Below, piece after piece: positions 49,185 to 56,888 of a stretch of 64,000 nucleotides of DNA. The stretch is taken from NCBI RefSeq assembly GCF_943913955.1, contig NZ_CALUAE010000009.1:36729-100728 (forward strand). Direction: 5' to 3'. Origin of the DNA: Mycolicibacterium bacteremicum. GTDB lineage: Bacteria; Actinomycetota; Actinomycetes; Mycobacteriales; Mycobacteriaceae. The first letter of the stretch is position 1. Each line of letters opens with the position of its first letter. Both the position numbers and the translations under genes were made by a program. The notes below the pieces were generated by a model that was not told the DNA's origin, did not search any database, and saw only the letters and a program-made list of their open reading frames with translations.

Positions 49185-50605
49185 CTGGTCTGCGGCTGTA
49201 CGACACCCTCACCGGTGGCGTCCGTGATTTCGTGCCACGGCGCCCCGGCCATGTGTCGATCTACCTGTGCGGCGCCACAGTTCAGGGTCTGCCCCATATC
49301 GGCCACGTGCGCAGCGGGGTGGCCTTCGATGTGCTGCGTCGGTGGCTGACCGCCAAGGGGCTCGACGTCGCGTTCATCCGCAATGTCACCGATATCGATG
49401 ACAAGATCCTGACCAAGGCCGCCGATGCCGGCCGGCCGTGGTGGGAGTGGGCGGCCACCTACGAGCGGGCCTTCACCGCCGCCTACGAGGCACTCGGGGT
49501 GTTACCCCCGTCGGCCGAACCGCGTGCGACCGGGCACATCACCCAGATGGTCGAACTCATCGAGCGGCTCATCGAGCGCGGGCACGCCTACACCGGTGAC
49601 GGTGACGTGTACTTCGACGTGCTGAGCCTGCCCGATTACGGCAAGCTCTCCGGGCACCGCATCGACGATGTGCACCAGGGCGAGGGTGCGGCCACCGGTA
49701 AGCGCGATCCACGCGATTTCACGCTGTGGAAGAGCGCGAAGCCGGGCGAGCCCTCCTGGCCGACGCCGTGGGGACCGGGCCGGCCGGGTTGGCACACCGA
49801 GTGCGTGGCCATGTGCCAGGAGTACCTGGGGGCCGAATTCGACATCCACGCCGGCGGGATGGATCTGGTGTTCCCGCACCACGAGAACGAGATCGCCCAG
49901 GCCGAGGCCGCCGGCGACGGGTTCGCCAGGTACTGGCTGCACAACGGCTGGGTGACCATGGGCGGCGAGAAGATGAGCAAGTCGCTGGGCAATGTGCTCG
50001 CGATTCCTGCTGTGCTGCAACGTGTCCGGGCCGCCGAGCTGCGCTACTACCTGGGCAGTGCGCACTACCGGTCGATGCTGGAGTTCTCCGAGAACGCGCT
50101 CGCCGATGCCGCCAAGGCCTACACCGGCATCGAGGACTTCCTGCACCGGGTGCGCAACCGGGTCGGCACCATCGAACCGGGCACCTGGACCGACAAGTTC
50201 GGGGCGGCCCTCGACGATGATCTGTCCGTGCCGATCGCGCTGGCCGAGGTGCACACCGCGCGCGCCGAGGGCAACCGGGCGCTGGACTCCGGTGACCACG
50301 AGGGCGCGATGGCCGCCGCACAATCGATCCGGGCCATGATGGCCATCCTCGGCTGCGACCCGCTCGACGAACGGTGGGAGACCCGCGACGAAACCTCGGC
50401 CGCCCTGGCCGCGGTCGACGTGCTGGTGCACTGGGCGCTGGCCGGTCGCGCCGAGGCTCGTGAGAAGCGGGACTGGGCCGCCGCCGACGCCATCCGGGAT
50501 CGGCTCAAGGAGGCCGGTATCGAGGTCACCGACACCGCGGACGGGCCCCAGTGGTCGCTGACCGACGGCGATGGCGCAGGCGAAGCGACGGGAAAGAGTA
50601 ACTGA
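49181..50605 (+). CDS. cysS: Cysteinyl-tRNA synthetase
   Basis: A 474-residue class I synthetase. It has the HIGH motif in LPHIGHVRSG, the zinc cysteine in YLCGATVQG, and KMSKS in GGEKMSKSLGN. It follows the true CysS (CysS1) pattern over the whole length, with the C-terminal anticodon-binding domain, rather than the mycothiol enzyme MshC. GTG 49181 was chosen over TTG 49172 because it starts where homologues start and overlaps the upstream ORF stop. It shares one base with the next gene (TGATG). Confidence 0.94.
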   Translation: MTGLRLYDTLTGGVRDFVPRRPGHVSIYLCGATVQGLPHIGHVRSGVAFDVLRRWLTAKGLDVAFIRNVTDIDDKILTKAADAGRPWWEWAATYERAFTAAYEALGVLPPSAEPRATGHITQMVELIERLIERGHAYTGDGDVYFDVLSLPDYGKLSGHRIDDVHQGEGAATGKRDPRDFTLWKSAKPGEPSWPTPWGPGRPGWHTECVAMCQEYLGAEFDIHAGGMDLVFPHHENEIAQAEAAGDGFARYWLHNGWVTMGGEKMSKSLGNVLAIPAVLQRVRAAELRYYLGSAHYRSMLEFSENALADAAKAYTGIEDFLHRVRNRVGTIEPGTWTDKFGAALDDDLSVPIALAEVHTARAEGNRALDSGDHEGAMAAAQSIRAMMAILGCDPLDERWETRDETSAALAAVDVLVHWALAGRAEAREKRDWAAADAIRDRLKEAGIEVTDTADGPQWSLTDGDGAGEATGKSN

Positions 50606-51546
50606 TGGCCGGCAATTCACAGCGTCGCGGTGCGGTCCGCAAGGAGGGCACCAAGAAGGGCCCGACCGTCGGCTCCGGCGGCGTGCGCAGGCGCGGTCTG
50701 GAAGGCAAGAAGGCAACCCCGGCGGCCAAGGACCGGCCGCACCATCCGGCCGCCAAGAAGGCCGCCAAGGCCGCGCGCGCGGCCCAGGGCCGGCATCGCA
50801 AGACCGATGAGACCGAGGTCGTCCTCGGCCGCAACCCGGTGGTCGAATGCCTGCGGGCCGGGGTGCCCGCCACCGCGCTGTACGTGATGCTCGGCGTCGA
50901 TGCCGATGAACGGATCACCGAATCCGTCCAGCGCGCAGCCGATTCCGGGATCGCGATCCTCGAGGTGCAGAAGCACGACCTGGACCGGATGTCGAGCAAC
51001 GGACTGCACCAGGGCCTTGCCCTGCAGGTGCCGCCGTATGTCTACACCCATCCCGACGACCTGCTGAAGTCCGCACAACGGGACAGCCAGCCCGCACTGC
51101 TGGTGGCTCTGGACAACATCTCCGATCCCCGCAACCTGGGCGCCATCGTCCGGTCGGCGGCAGCCTTCGGCGGTCATGGCGTGGTGATCCCGCAGCGTCG
51201 GTCGGCCTCGGTGTCGGCGGTCGCGTGGCGCACCAGTGCCGGTGCGGCGGCCCGGCTTCCGGTGTCGCGGGCGACCAACCTCAACCGCACCCTCAAGAGC
51301 TGGGCCGACGCCGGTCTGCAAATCGTCGGCCTGGACGCCGAGGGCGACACCACCCTGGACGAACTGGACGCCGCCGGCCCGACCGTGGTGGTGGTCGGCT
51401 CGGAGGGCAAGGGTCTGTCGCGGCTGGTACGCGAGAACTGCGATGCCATCGTCTCGATCCCGATGGCCGGGCCCACCGAATCGCTGAACGCATCGGTGGC
51501 CGCCGGTGTCGTGCTCGCCGAGATCGCCCGGCAGCGCCGGGGTTAG
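50605..51546 (+). CDS. rlmB: TrmH/RlmB-type 23S rRNA 2'-O-methyltransferase
   Basis: A 313-residue SPOUT methyltransferase corresponding to Rv3579c. The first 65 residues are a Lys/Arg/Gly-rich extension, followed by a substrate-binding domain (VVLGRNPVVECLRAG). The knotted SAM domain has the three motifs DNISDPRNLGAIVRSA, VVVGSEGKGLSRL and IPMAGPTESLNASVAAGV. Family identity is clear. RlmB is the best guess for the exact target (G2251-type position), but a tRNA target is possible. Confidence 0.88.
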   Translation: MAGNSQRRGAVRKEGTKKGPTVGSGGVRRRGLEGKKATPAAKDRPHHPAAKKAAKAARAAQGRHRKTDETEVVLGRNPVVECLRAGVPATALYVMLGVDADERITESVQRAADSGIAILEVQKHDLDRMSSNGLHQGLALQVPPYVYTHPDDLLKSAQRDSQPALLVALDNISDPRNLGAIVRSAAAFGGHGVVIPQRRSASVSAVAWRTSAGAAARLPVSRATNLNRTLKSWADAGLQIVGLDAEGDTTLDELDAAGPTVVVVGSEGKGLSRLVRENCDAIVSIPMAGPTESLNASVAAGVVLAEIARQRRG

Positions 51547-52778
51547 AGCCCGAAGAGCTGGATCCAGCTCCACAGCCCGAGCACCGCGGCGACCAGCACC
51601 GCGGGCGTGGTGATCAGTCCGATCCGGCTGAACTCACCGAATCCGGCACTCATGTCACGGCGTACCACGCTGCGCCACAACAGGTTCGCCAGCGAACCGA
51701 CATAGCTGAGGTTGGGGCCTACGTTCACCCCGATCAGCACCGCCAGCACCGCGGCCGGCCCGATCGGCGCCGCCAGCGGCAGCATGACCAGCACCGCGGG
51801 CAGGTTGTTGACGAGGTTGGACAACACCGCGGCCACCGCCGCGATGGCCAGCAGCGCCACCAGCCCCTCGTCGTCGGGCATGACACGGTGCATCGCCGAT
51901 TCGAGGCCGTTGTGCATCACCGCGGCGACCACCACCCCCAGGCACAACACGAACGCCAGGAACGGGATGTCCAGCGCCACCGCGATCTTGCGAACGGTGG
52001 TGCGGTGGGTGAGCAGGGCGCGTACACCGAGCACCACCGCACCGGCCAGCGCCGCCCAGGCCGGTGACCATCCGACCAGCGAGGTCACCGCGAAGCCGAC
52101 GAGCGTCAGCGCGACCACGATCAACGCGAACAGCGGGATCTCGATCGGCTCCTCGGGTGCGTCGTGCTGCGGCGCGATCGCGAGATCCTTGGCGAAAACC
52201 CAGCGTAGCAGCAGGAATTCGACGAGTATCGCCGCGATCCAGGGCAATGTCATCGCCGCGGCGAAATGCAGGAACGTCAGCCCGGCCGCACTGAACGCCA
52301 GCAGATTGGTCAGGTTGGAGACCGGCAGCAGCAGCGATGCGCTGTTGGCCAGATGCGCGGTGGCATAGGCGTGCGGGCGCGGTGGGACGGTCAGCGCCCG
52401 CGCCGTGGCGAGCACCACCGGTGTCAGCAACACCACCGTGGCGTCCAGACTCAGGATGGCCGTCACCGCGGCCGAGATGCCGAATACCGACAGCAGCAGC
52501 CGATTCTGGCCGCCGGCCGTCGCCCGTGCCATCATCACCCCGGCGGCGTGGAAGAGCCCGACGTCATCGCACAGCCGGGCCAGGACCAGGACGGCCGCCA
52601 GGAATCCGACCACCGGCGCCAGTTCGGACACCTCGTCCAGCGACTGCTGCCAGGAGACCGCGCCCGCCGCGATGACCAGACCGGCGGCGGCCAGCGCCAC
52701 CACCGCTTGCCACCGTGGCGCAGACAGCGCGCATCCGAGCACCGCCGCGAGGGCGGTGACGGAAAGGATCAGCTCCAT
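51543..52778 (-). CDS. ArsB/NhaD-type ion transporter (ArsB2-like)
   Basis: A 411-residue permease with about eleven hydrophobic helices, corresponding to Rv3578 (annotated ArsB2). Family features are the paired SLDATVVLLTPV and NNLPAVLVMLPL loops seen in ArsB and other ion-transporter superfamily members. No arsenic regulator or arsenate reductase accompanies it, so arsenite export is only a family-based suggestion. ATG 52778 is preferred to the longer frame. It overlaps rlmB at the 3' end by four bases and follows the MBL gene with a 10-bp overlap. Confidence 0.85.
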   Translation of the reverse strand: MELILSVTALAAVLGCALSAPRWQAVVALAAAGLVIAAGAVSWQQSLDEVSELAPVVGFLAAVLVLARLCDDVGLFHAAGVMMARATAGGQNRLLLSVFGISAAVTAILSLDATVVLLTPVVLATARALTVPPRPHAYATAHLANSASLLLPVSNLTNLLAFSAAGLTFLHFAAAMTLPWIAAILVEFLLLRWVFAKDLAIAPQHDAPEEPIEIPLFALIVVALTLVGFAVTSLVGWSPAWAALAGAVVLGVRALLTHRTTVRKIAVALDIPFLAFVLCLGVVVAAVMHNGLESAMHRVMPDDEGLVALLAIAAVAAVLSNLVNNLPAVLVMLPLAAPIGPAAVLAVLIGVNVGPNLSYVGSLANLLWRSVVRRDMSAGFGEFSRIGLITTPAVLVAAVLGLWSWIQLFGL

Positions 52779-53683
52779 GGGTCCGCGGGTTGCCACAGCG
52801 TCGGCAGATGCAGCGGCACTTTGTCGTCGGCGGCCAGCCGGCTGAGCACGCGCATCGAGACGTCAAGATCGTCACCGGCATAGGGCAGGGCGCGCAGCGG
52901 GCGGTCCAGTGGCCGGAAGAAGTCGTCCCAGTGGATCAACACCACGCGGCGGGCGCCGACCGTGCGCACCGTCTCGTCCCAGTAGTCGGTCAGATAGCGC
53001 TCGGGCTGCAGGCCCAGTTGGCCGACGCCCAGGTACACCACATCGGCACGGTGGCCGGTCAGTGCGCCCGGGACGAAACCGGCGCTGCCCACCACCAGCA
53101 GCGTGCGCCCGGTCGGGCGGTGGCCGATGAGGGTCGACCAGGCCTCGCCGCAGCGGTAGGCCGAGGCCCGCACCGGCGGGGTGACCGGCGCGTCGATCCG
53201 GCCGGGGAACCGGTCGGGCGGACAGTGGTCACCGACCACCAGGGTGATGTCGAAGGCCCCGGCCCGCACCGGCTCGCCGGGGGTGACCACGACGACCCGG
53301 TCCGCGGGAAGCCGGTGGCCGATGTGGGCAGCAGAGACGCCGCCGATCAACCTGGCCCCGGTGCGCTCGGCCACCACGGCCGAATCCATCGCGTGGTCGA
53401 AGTGGGTGTGCACCGGCAGCACCGCGTCCAGCTGCCGCACCCCGAGCCGGCCCAGGCAACCGTCGATGCGTGGTTCCGACGGGGCGATCCTGCCCAGCCC
53501 GACCTGCAGCAGCGACGGCCGGCTGAAGAAGCCGTCGGTCATTACCGCCGAGGCGCCGTCGTCCACCAGCAGCGTGGTGACACCGGCCCAGGTGACCGTC
53601 GGTGCGGCGGCGGGGCCGGCCACCGGCAGATCGAAGTACTGCCGGTAGTCGTCGATATCGGGCCGGCCGGCTTTGAGGCGCAT
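52769..53683 (-). CDS. Metallo-beta-lactamase-fold hydrolase (Rv3577-like)
   Basis: A 304-residue MBL-fold protein with the metal motif HTHFDH (H92, H94, D96, H97 counted after VHTHF) and later histidines in VVGDHC and LIHWDDF. It resembles the UlaG/NAPE-PLD-type branch by its short metal-site loops. ATG 53683 is the start; a TTG two codons earlier adds nothing. It is coupled to the transporter gene. Substrate unknown. Confidence 0.85.
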   Translation of the reverse strand: MRLKAGRPDIDDYRQYFDLPVAGPAAAPTVTWAGVTTLLVDDGASAVMTDGFFSRPSLLQVGLGRIAPSEPRIDGCLGRLGVRQLDAVLPVHTHFDHAMDSAVVAERTGARLIGGVSAAHIGHRLPADRVVVVTPGEPVRAGAFDITLVVGDHCPPDRFPGRIDAPVTPPVRASAYRCGEAWSTLIGHRPTGRTLLVVGSAGFVPGALTGHRADVVYLGVGQLGLQPERYLTDYWDETVRTVGARRVVLIHWDDFFRPLDRPLRALPYAGDDLDVSMRVLSRLAADDKVPLHLPTLWQPADPWS

Positions 53684-53707
53684 GGCCAAAGCCTAGAGCG
53701 CGGCGGT

Positions 53708-53950
53708 CTACCGGGTTCCGTAGCGGCGGCGGAACTTCTCCACCTGCCCCGCGGTGTCCAGGTGCCGGTTGGTGCCGGTCCAGAACGGGTGCGAGTCGGC
53801 GGTCACGTCGACGACCACCAGCGGATAGGTGTGGCCCTGGTAGTCGACGGTGCGGTCGCTGGTGATGGTCGAGCGGATCAGGAACTGCTTGCCGGTGCCG
53901 GCGTCCTGGAAGACCACCGGGTGGTAGTCGGGATGGATATCGGGTTTCAT
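53708..53950 (-). CDS. rpmE2: 50S ribosomal protein L31 type B (zinc-independent)
   Basis: An 80-residue L31 paralogue (MKPDIHPDYHPVVF) with the type B insertion and no cysteine at all, so it cannot bind the zinc ion held by standard L31. It replaces that form when zinc is scarce. It overlaps the 3' end of mrf by four bases and belongs to the leftward half of the Zur-type divergent unit. Confidence 0.95.
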   Translation of the reverse strand: MKPDIHPDYHPVVFQDAGTGKQFLIRSTITSDRTVDYQGHTYPLVVVDVTADSHPFWTGTNRHLDTAGQVEKFRRRYGTR

Positions 53951-55143
53951 TCTTCTCCCTTCACGGTGCCGTGCTCATCTATGACCGAGACGCCCTCGGG
54001 CAGGTCCGCGCACGGGTCTTCGTGCCAGTCGCCGAACGGGTCGGGCAGGGCGGACCAGCTGTCGGGGTCGGCCATCTCCGCGTCGGTCAGCAGCGCCCGG
54101 TTCAGGGCTGCGGTGATGGTCTCCGGTGCGGCGCCGCAGAGCAGTGCGGTCAGGGCGATGTGCCGGTCGCCAAATTTGTCGTCCCAGCCGGTGCCGGCCA
54201 GCGCGATGCGCTCGGGGTCGACATAGGCGCGTTCGTTGTCGGACATCGCCGCCAGCCAGCGCCCGGCGTCGCCCACACCCAGCCCGCCGCCGGCGGATTC
54301 GATCCACACCACCGCGTCGGGCTGGCTGGCCAGCCAGGCCCGGCCCCGCACCCGGACCACCCCGTCCAGCAGATCGTCGATCGCCAGGTGCAGCCGGTCG
54401 GGGTGAAAAGGCCTGCGTGCGTTGAACTCCAGCAATGTGACCTGGCCCGCGGGCTGCAGCGGCGGTTGTCCGGCCAGCAGTGAGTCGTGCGGGTCGTCGC
54501 TGAAACCCCGGCGGGCCTGCGGATCCAGATTGGCCAGCGCGGTCTCCACGTGATCGCACCCCACGGTGATCCGGCTGCGCGGGGCGAGCCGGCGCAGCAC
54601 CGCCAGCGTGTCGGTCTCGGGTTCGCTGAGCACCAGGACGTCGGCGAAGGCGGCCTGCCCGACGGTCACCTGGGCCACGGTGCGCGAACCGTCCAGATCG
54701 TCGTCGCCGAGCGCCTGGGACAACCACGAGGCCGTGTCGACGGCGGTGATCACCGCCGAGATGACGACGTCGCGACTGGCCGGGCCGTCGATGTAGCCGG
54801 GGCCGACCGCGACGGGCACCTCGTTGATCGCGGTGCAGATCGGTTCGGGGTCAACCCATTCCATCAGTTCGACGACGATGCGTGCGACGTCCTCGCGACG
54901 GTGCAACCGGCGCAACAGGATCAGCAGGTCATTGCGGATGGTGCAGGTGACGCAACCGCCCGCGAGTTCGATCGGCCACTGCGTGATGATCCGTTTGGCC
55001 CCACGCATCTCGGTGACGTTCCGGATCACGACGTGGCCATCGGTGGCATATCCGACGGCCAGCGTTCCCGACGTCCTGAGCAGCAGATCGACCACGTCGG
55101 TCCGTGCACCCTGTCCGGCAACCAGTAGCACCGGCGTCCGCAT
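53947..55143 (-). CDS. mrf: MPY-recruitment factor Mrf (COG0523/CobW-like)
   Basis: A 398-residue protein of the CobW/COG0523 relatives linked to zinc-starvation ribosome operons in mycobacteria (M. smegmatis Mrf, Rv0106 type). In M. smegmatis it helps load the hibernation factor MPY onto ribosomes lacking zinc proteins. A CxxC-type motif GGCVTC (C64, C67) is kept, but the Walker A of CobW GTPases is replaced by VAGQGARTDVV without the P-loop lysine, so GTP hydrolysis is doubtful. ATG 55143 lies next to a Zur-like box. Confidence 0.9.
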   Translation of the reverse strand: MRTPVLLVAGQGARTDVVDLLLRTSGTLAVGYATDGHVVIRNVTEMRGAKRIITQWPIELAGGCVTCTIRNDLLILLRRLHRREDVARIVVELMEWVDPEPICTAINEVPVAVGPGYIDGPASRDVVISAVITAVDTASWLSQALGDDDLDGSRTVAQVTVGQAAFADVLVLSEPETDTLAVLRRLAPRSRITVGCDHVETALANLDPQARRGFSDDPHDSLLAGQPPLQPAGQVTLLEFNARRPFHPDRLHLAIDDLLDGVVRVRGRAWLASQPDAVVWIESAGGGLGVGDAGRWLAAMSDNERAYVDPERIALAGTGWDDKFGDRHIALTALLCGAAPETITAALNRALLTDAEMADPDSWSALPDPFGDWHEDPCADLPEGVSVIDEHGTVKGEE

Positions 55144-55158
55144 GTCATCACACCCTTA

Positions 55159-55178
55159 TTGGTAACGATTGTCATTAA
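55159..55178 (-). promoter_or_regulatory. Zur-like operator in front of mrf
   Basis: GGTAACGATTGTCATTA is an imperfect palindrome of the Zur/FurB type (TGATAAT-S-ATTATCA pattern). It lies 16 bp before the mrf start. Zinc-loaded Zur would repress mrf-rpmE2 from here. Assigned by pattern and by the identity of the genes. Confidence 0.65.
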
Positions 55179-55213
55179 CTTCGTCCGTACGCTACCGTGT
55201 CGGAGTCCGCTTG

Positions 55214-55230
55214 TCGAAAATCGTTTTCAT
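55214..55230 (+). promoter_or_regulatory. Zur-like operator in front of rpmB2
   Basis: The core GAAAA-TCG-TTTTC (55216-55228) is a perfect palindrome inside TCGAAAATCGTTTTCAT, very close to the mycobacterial FurB/Zur box. A GATAGT -10-like element follows at about 55235-55240, and GAGAAGG is the ribosome-binding site before ATG 55258. With the second box it makes a divergent, zinc-controlled promoter region. Confidence 0.75.
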
Positions 55231-55257
55231 CAACGATAGTGCATGAGAAGGAAACCG

Positions 55258-55494
55258 ATGTCCAAGACCTGTCAGGTCACCGGTCGCACACCGGGTTTCG
55301 GTAACCGGGTGTCGCACTCGAACCGTCGAACCCGTCGCCGTTGGAATCCCAACATCCAGAACAAAACCTATTATCTGCCGTCGGAAGATCGCCGGATCAC
55401 GTTGCGGGTCAGCACAAAAGGCATCAAGGTCATCGACCGCGACGGTATCGAGGCCGTGGTCGGCAGGCTGCGGGCCGCCGGGGAGAAGATCTGA
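55258..55494 (+). CDS. rpmB2: 50S ribosomal protein L28, zinc-independent paralogue
   Basis: A 78-residue L28 (SKTCQVTGRTPGFGNRVSHSNRRTRRRW). Only one cysteine (C5) remains, so the CxxC pairs of the zinc-binding L28 are missing. ATG 55258 follows AAGGAAACC; five in-frame codons upstream are not conserved. First of four overlapping genes rpmB2-rpmG2-rpsN2-rpsR2. Confidence 0.95.
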   Translation: MSKTCQVTGRTPGFGNRVSHSNRRTRRRWNPNIQNKTYYLPSEDRRITLRVSTKGIKVIDRDGIEAVVGRLRAAGEKI

Positions 55495-55661
55495 TGGCCA
55501 AGAGCACCGATATCCGTCCGGTCATCCGGCTCAAATCCACCGCGGGCACCGGCTACACCTATGTCACCCGCAAGAACCGGCGCAACGACCCGGACCGCAT
55601 CGTGTTGCGCAAGTACGACCCCGTGGTCCGCAAGCATGTCGACTTCCGCGAGGAGCGCTGA
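55494..55661 (+). CDS. rpmG2: 50S ribosomal protein L33, zinc-independent paralogue
   Basis: A 55-residue L33 (VIRLKSTAGTGYTYVTRKNRRNDPDRI) without cysteines; the zinc-binding form has four. ATG 55494 shares one base with the rpmB2 stop (TGATG), and its own stop shares one with rpsN2, so the operon is translated in a chain. Confidence 0.95.
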   Translation: MAKSTDIRPVIRLKSTAGTGYTYVTRKNRRNDPDRIVLRKYDPVVRKHVDFREER

Positions 55662-55966
55662 TGGCCAAGGCATCCAAGATCGTCGCCAACGAACGGCGCA
55701 AGCAGACGGTGGCCCGTTACGCCGAACGCCGGGCGGAATTGAAGGAGATCATCCGGCGTCCGTCCAGCAGCGCCGAACAGCGTGCCGCGGCCCAGGCCGC
55801 CCTGCAGCGCCTGCCCCGCGACTCCAGCCCGGTGCGGCTGCGCAACCGTGACTCGGTGGACGGCAGACCGCGTGGGCACCTGCGCAAGTTCGGGCTGTCC
55901 CGGGTGAAGGTCCGCGAATTGGCGCACCGCGGCGAACTGCCCGGCGTGCGGAAGGCGAGTTGGTGA
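55661..55966 (+). CDS. rpsN2: 30S ribosomal protein S14, zinc-independent paralogue
   Basis: A 101-residue long-form S14 with the C-terminal signature RPRGHLRKFGLSRVKVRELAHRGELPG and no cysteine. The zinc-binding S14 of mycobacteria is about 61 residues with CxxC pairs, so this is the low-zinc replacement. Start and stop overlap the neighbours by one base each. Confidence 0.95.
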   Translation: MAKASKIVANERRKQTVARYAERRAELKEIIRRPSSSAEQRAAAQAALQRLPRDSSPVRLRNRDSVDGRPRGHLRKFGLSRVKVRELAHRGELPGVRKASW

Positions 55967-56217
55967 TGGCGGGCAGTCCGGCCAGGAAGCGTCGACCGGC
56001 ACCGGTGGAGGTCAAACGGCCCCGGGTGAACAAGTTCAAGGCCCTCGGCATCACCGATGTCGACTATAAGGACGTCCCGGTGCTGCGGACCTTCATCTCC
56101 GACCGCGGCAAGATCCGGTCCCGTCGGGTCACCGGGTTGACCCCGCAGCAGCAGCGCCGGGTCGCGACCGCGATCAAGAACGCCCGAGAGATGGCCCTGC
56201 TGCCCTACGGGCCCTAG
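55966..56217 (+). CDS. rpsR2: 30S ribosomal protein S18, zinc-independent paralogue
   Basis: An 83-residue S18 (VNKFKALGITDVDYKDVPVLRTFISDRGKIRSRR, shown in part) lacking the cysteines of the zinc-type S18. ATG 55966 overlaps the rpsN2 stop. Last gene of the operon; it ends three bases before the convergent bluB stop. Confidence 0.94.
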   Translation: MAGSPARKRRPAPVEVKRPRVNKFKALGITDVDYKDVPVLRTFISDRGKIRSRRVTGLTPQQQRRVATAIKNAREMALLPYGP

Positions 56218-56219
56218 AT

Positions 56220-56879
56220 CTACGGGGAAGGTGTTGCCGCCCAACCGTTCTCCGATACGAAATCCGAAAGCGGCCGGCCGTAGGTCCACTGGTCGATCTC
56301 CAGTGCGGGCCGGTCGGGGAACTCCGGTACCGGCCCCAGGCAGAGGATGGCCACCGGCTCGGCCTCGTCGGGCATGCCGAGCAGGGTGGCCAGCTTGGTC
56401 GGTTCGAAGATCGACACCCAGCCCATGCCCAGGCCCTCGGCGCGCGCGGCCAGCCACAGATTCTGGATGGCGCAGGACACCGATGCCAGATCCATCTGCG
56501 GCATGGTGCGCCGGCCGAAGATGTGCCGACGGCGGCCCTCGCCGAGGGCGACCACAAGCAGCTCGGCGCAGTCCCGGATGCCCTCGACCTTGAGGGCGAG
56601 GAACTCGTCACCGCGCGCCCCGAGGGCGTCGGCGGTGCGCAGCCGTTCCTGGTCGACCAGCGCGTGCATTGCTTGGCGCAGTGCGTCATCGGTGATCCGG
56701 ATGAACCGCCACGGCTGCATCAGTCCGACACTGGGCGCGGCGTGGGCGGCCTGCAGCAGCCGGGCCAGCACCTGCGGGTCGATGGTCGCGCCGCGGATGA
56801 AGCGGCGCATATCGCGACGTTCGGCGATCGCGCGGTAGACGGCGTGGCGCTCGGCGGTGCTGAACGCGTGATCGGTCAC
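56220..56879 (-). CDS. bluB: 5,6-dimethylbenzimidazole synthase BluB
   Basis: A 219-residue nitroreductase-fold flavoenzyme that breaks up FMNH2 with oxygen to form the lower base of vitamin B12. BluB traits are RRDMRRF near the N terminus, APSVGLMQPWRF (with the substrate-pocket aspartate region nearby), and GLGMGWVSIFEP with LCLGPVPEF. GTG 56879 is the start. Together with the riboswitch-controlled cobalt importer it points to de novo B12 synthesis in this organism. Confidence 0.9.
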   Translation of the reverse strand: MTDHAFSTAERHAVYRAIAERRDMRRFIRGATIDPQVLARLLQAAHAAPSVGLMQPWRFIRITDDALRQAMHALVDQERLRTADALGARGDEFLALKVEGIRDCAELLVVALGEGRRRHIFGRRTMPQMDLASVSCAIQNLWLAARAEGLGMGWVSIFEPTKLATLLGMPDEAEPVAILCLGPVPEFPDRPALEIDQWTYGRPLSDFVSENGWAATPSP

Positions 56880-56888
56880 ACCGGAAGC

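Noticed and set aside
51543..52778. Arsenic resistance locus
   Set aside because: The ArsB-like permease has no arsC or arsenic-type arsR beside it; the ArsR-family gene at 58.2 kb lacks the metal cysteines and faces an MFS gene.
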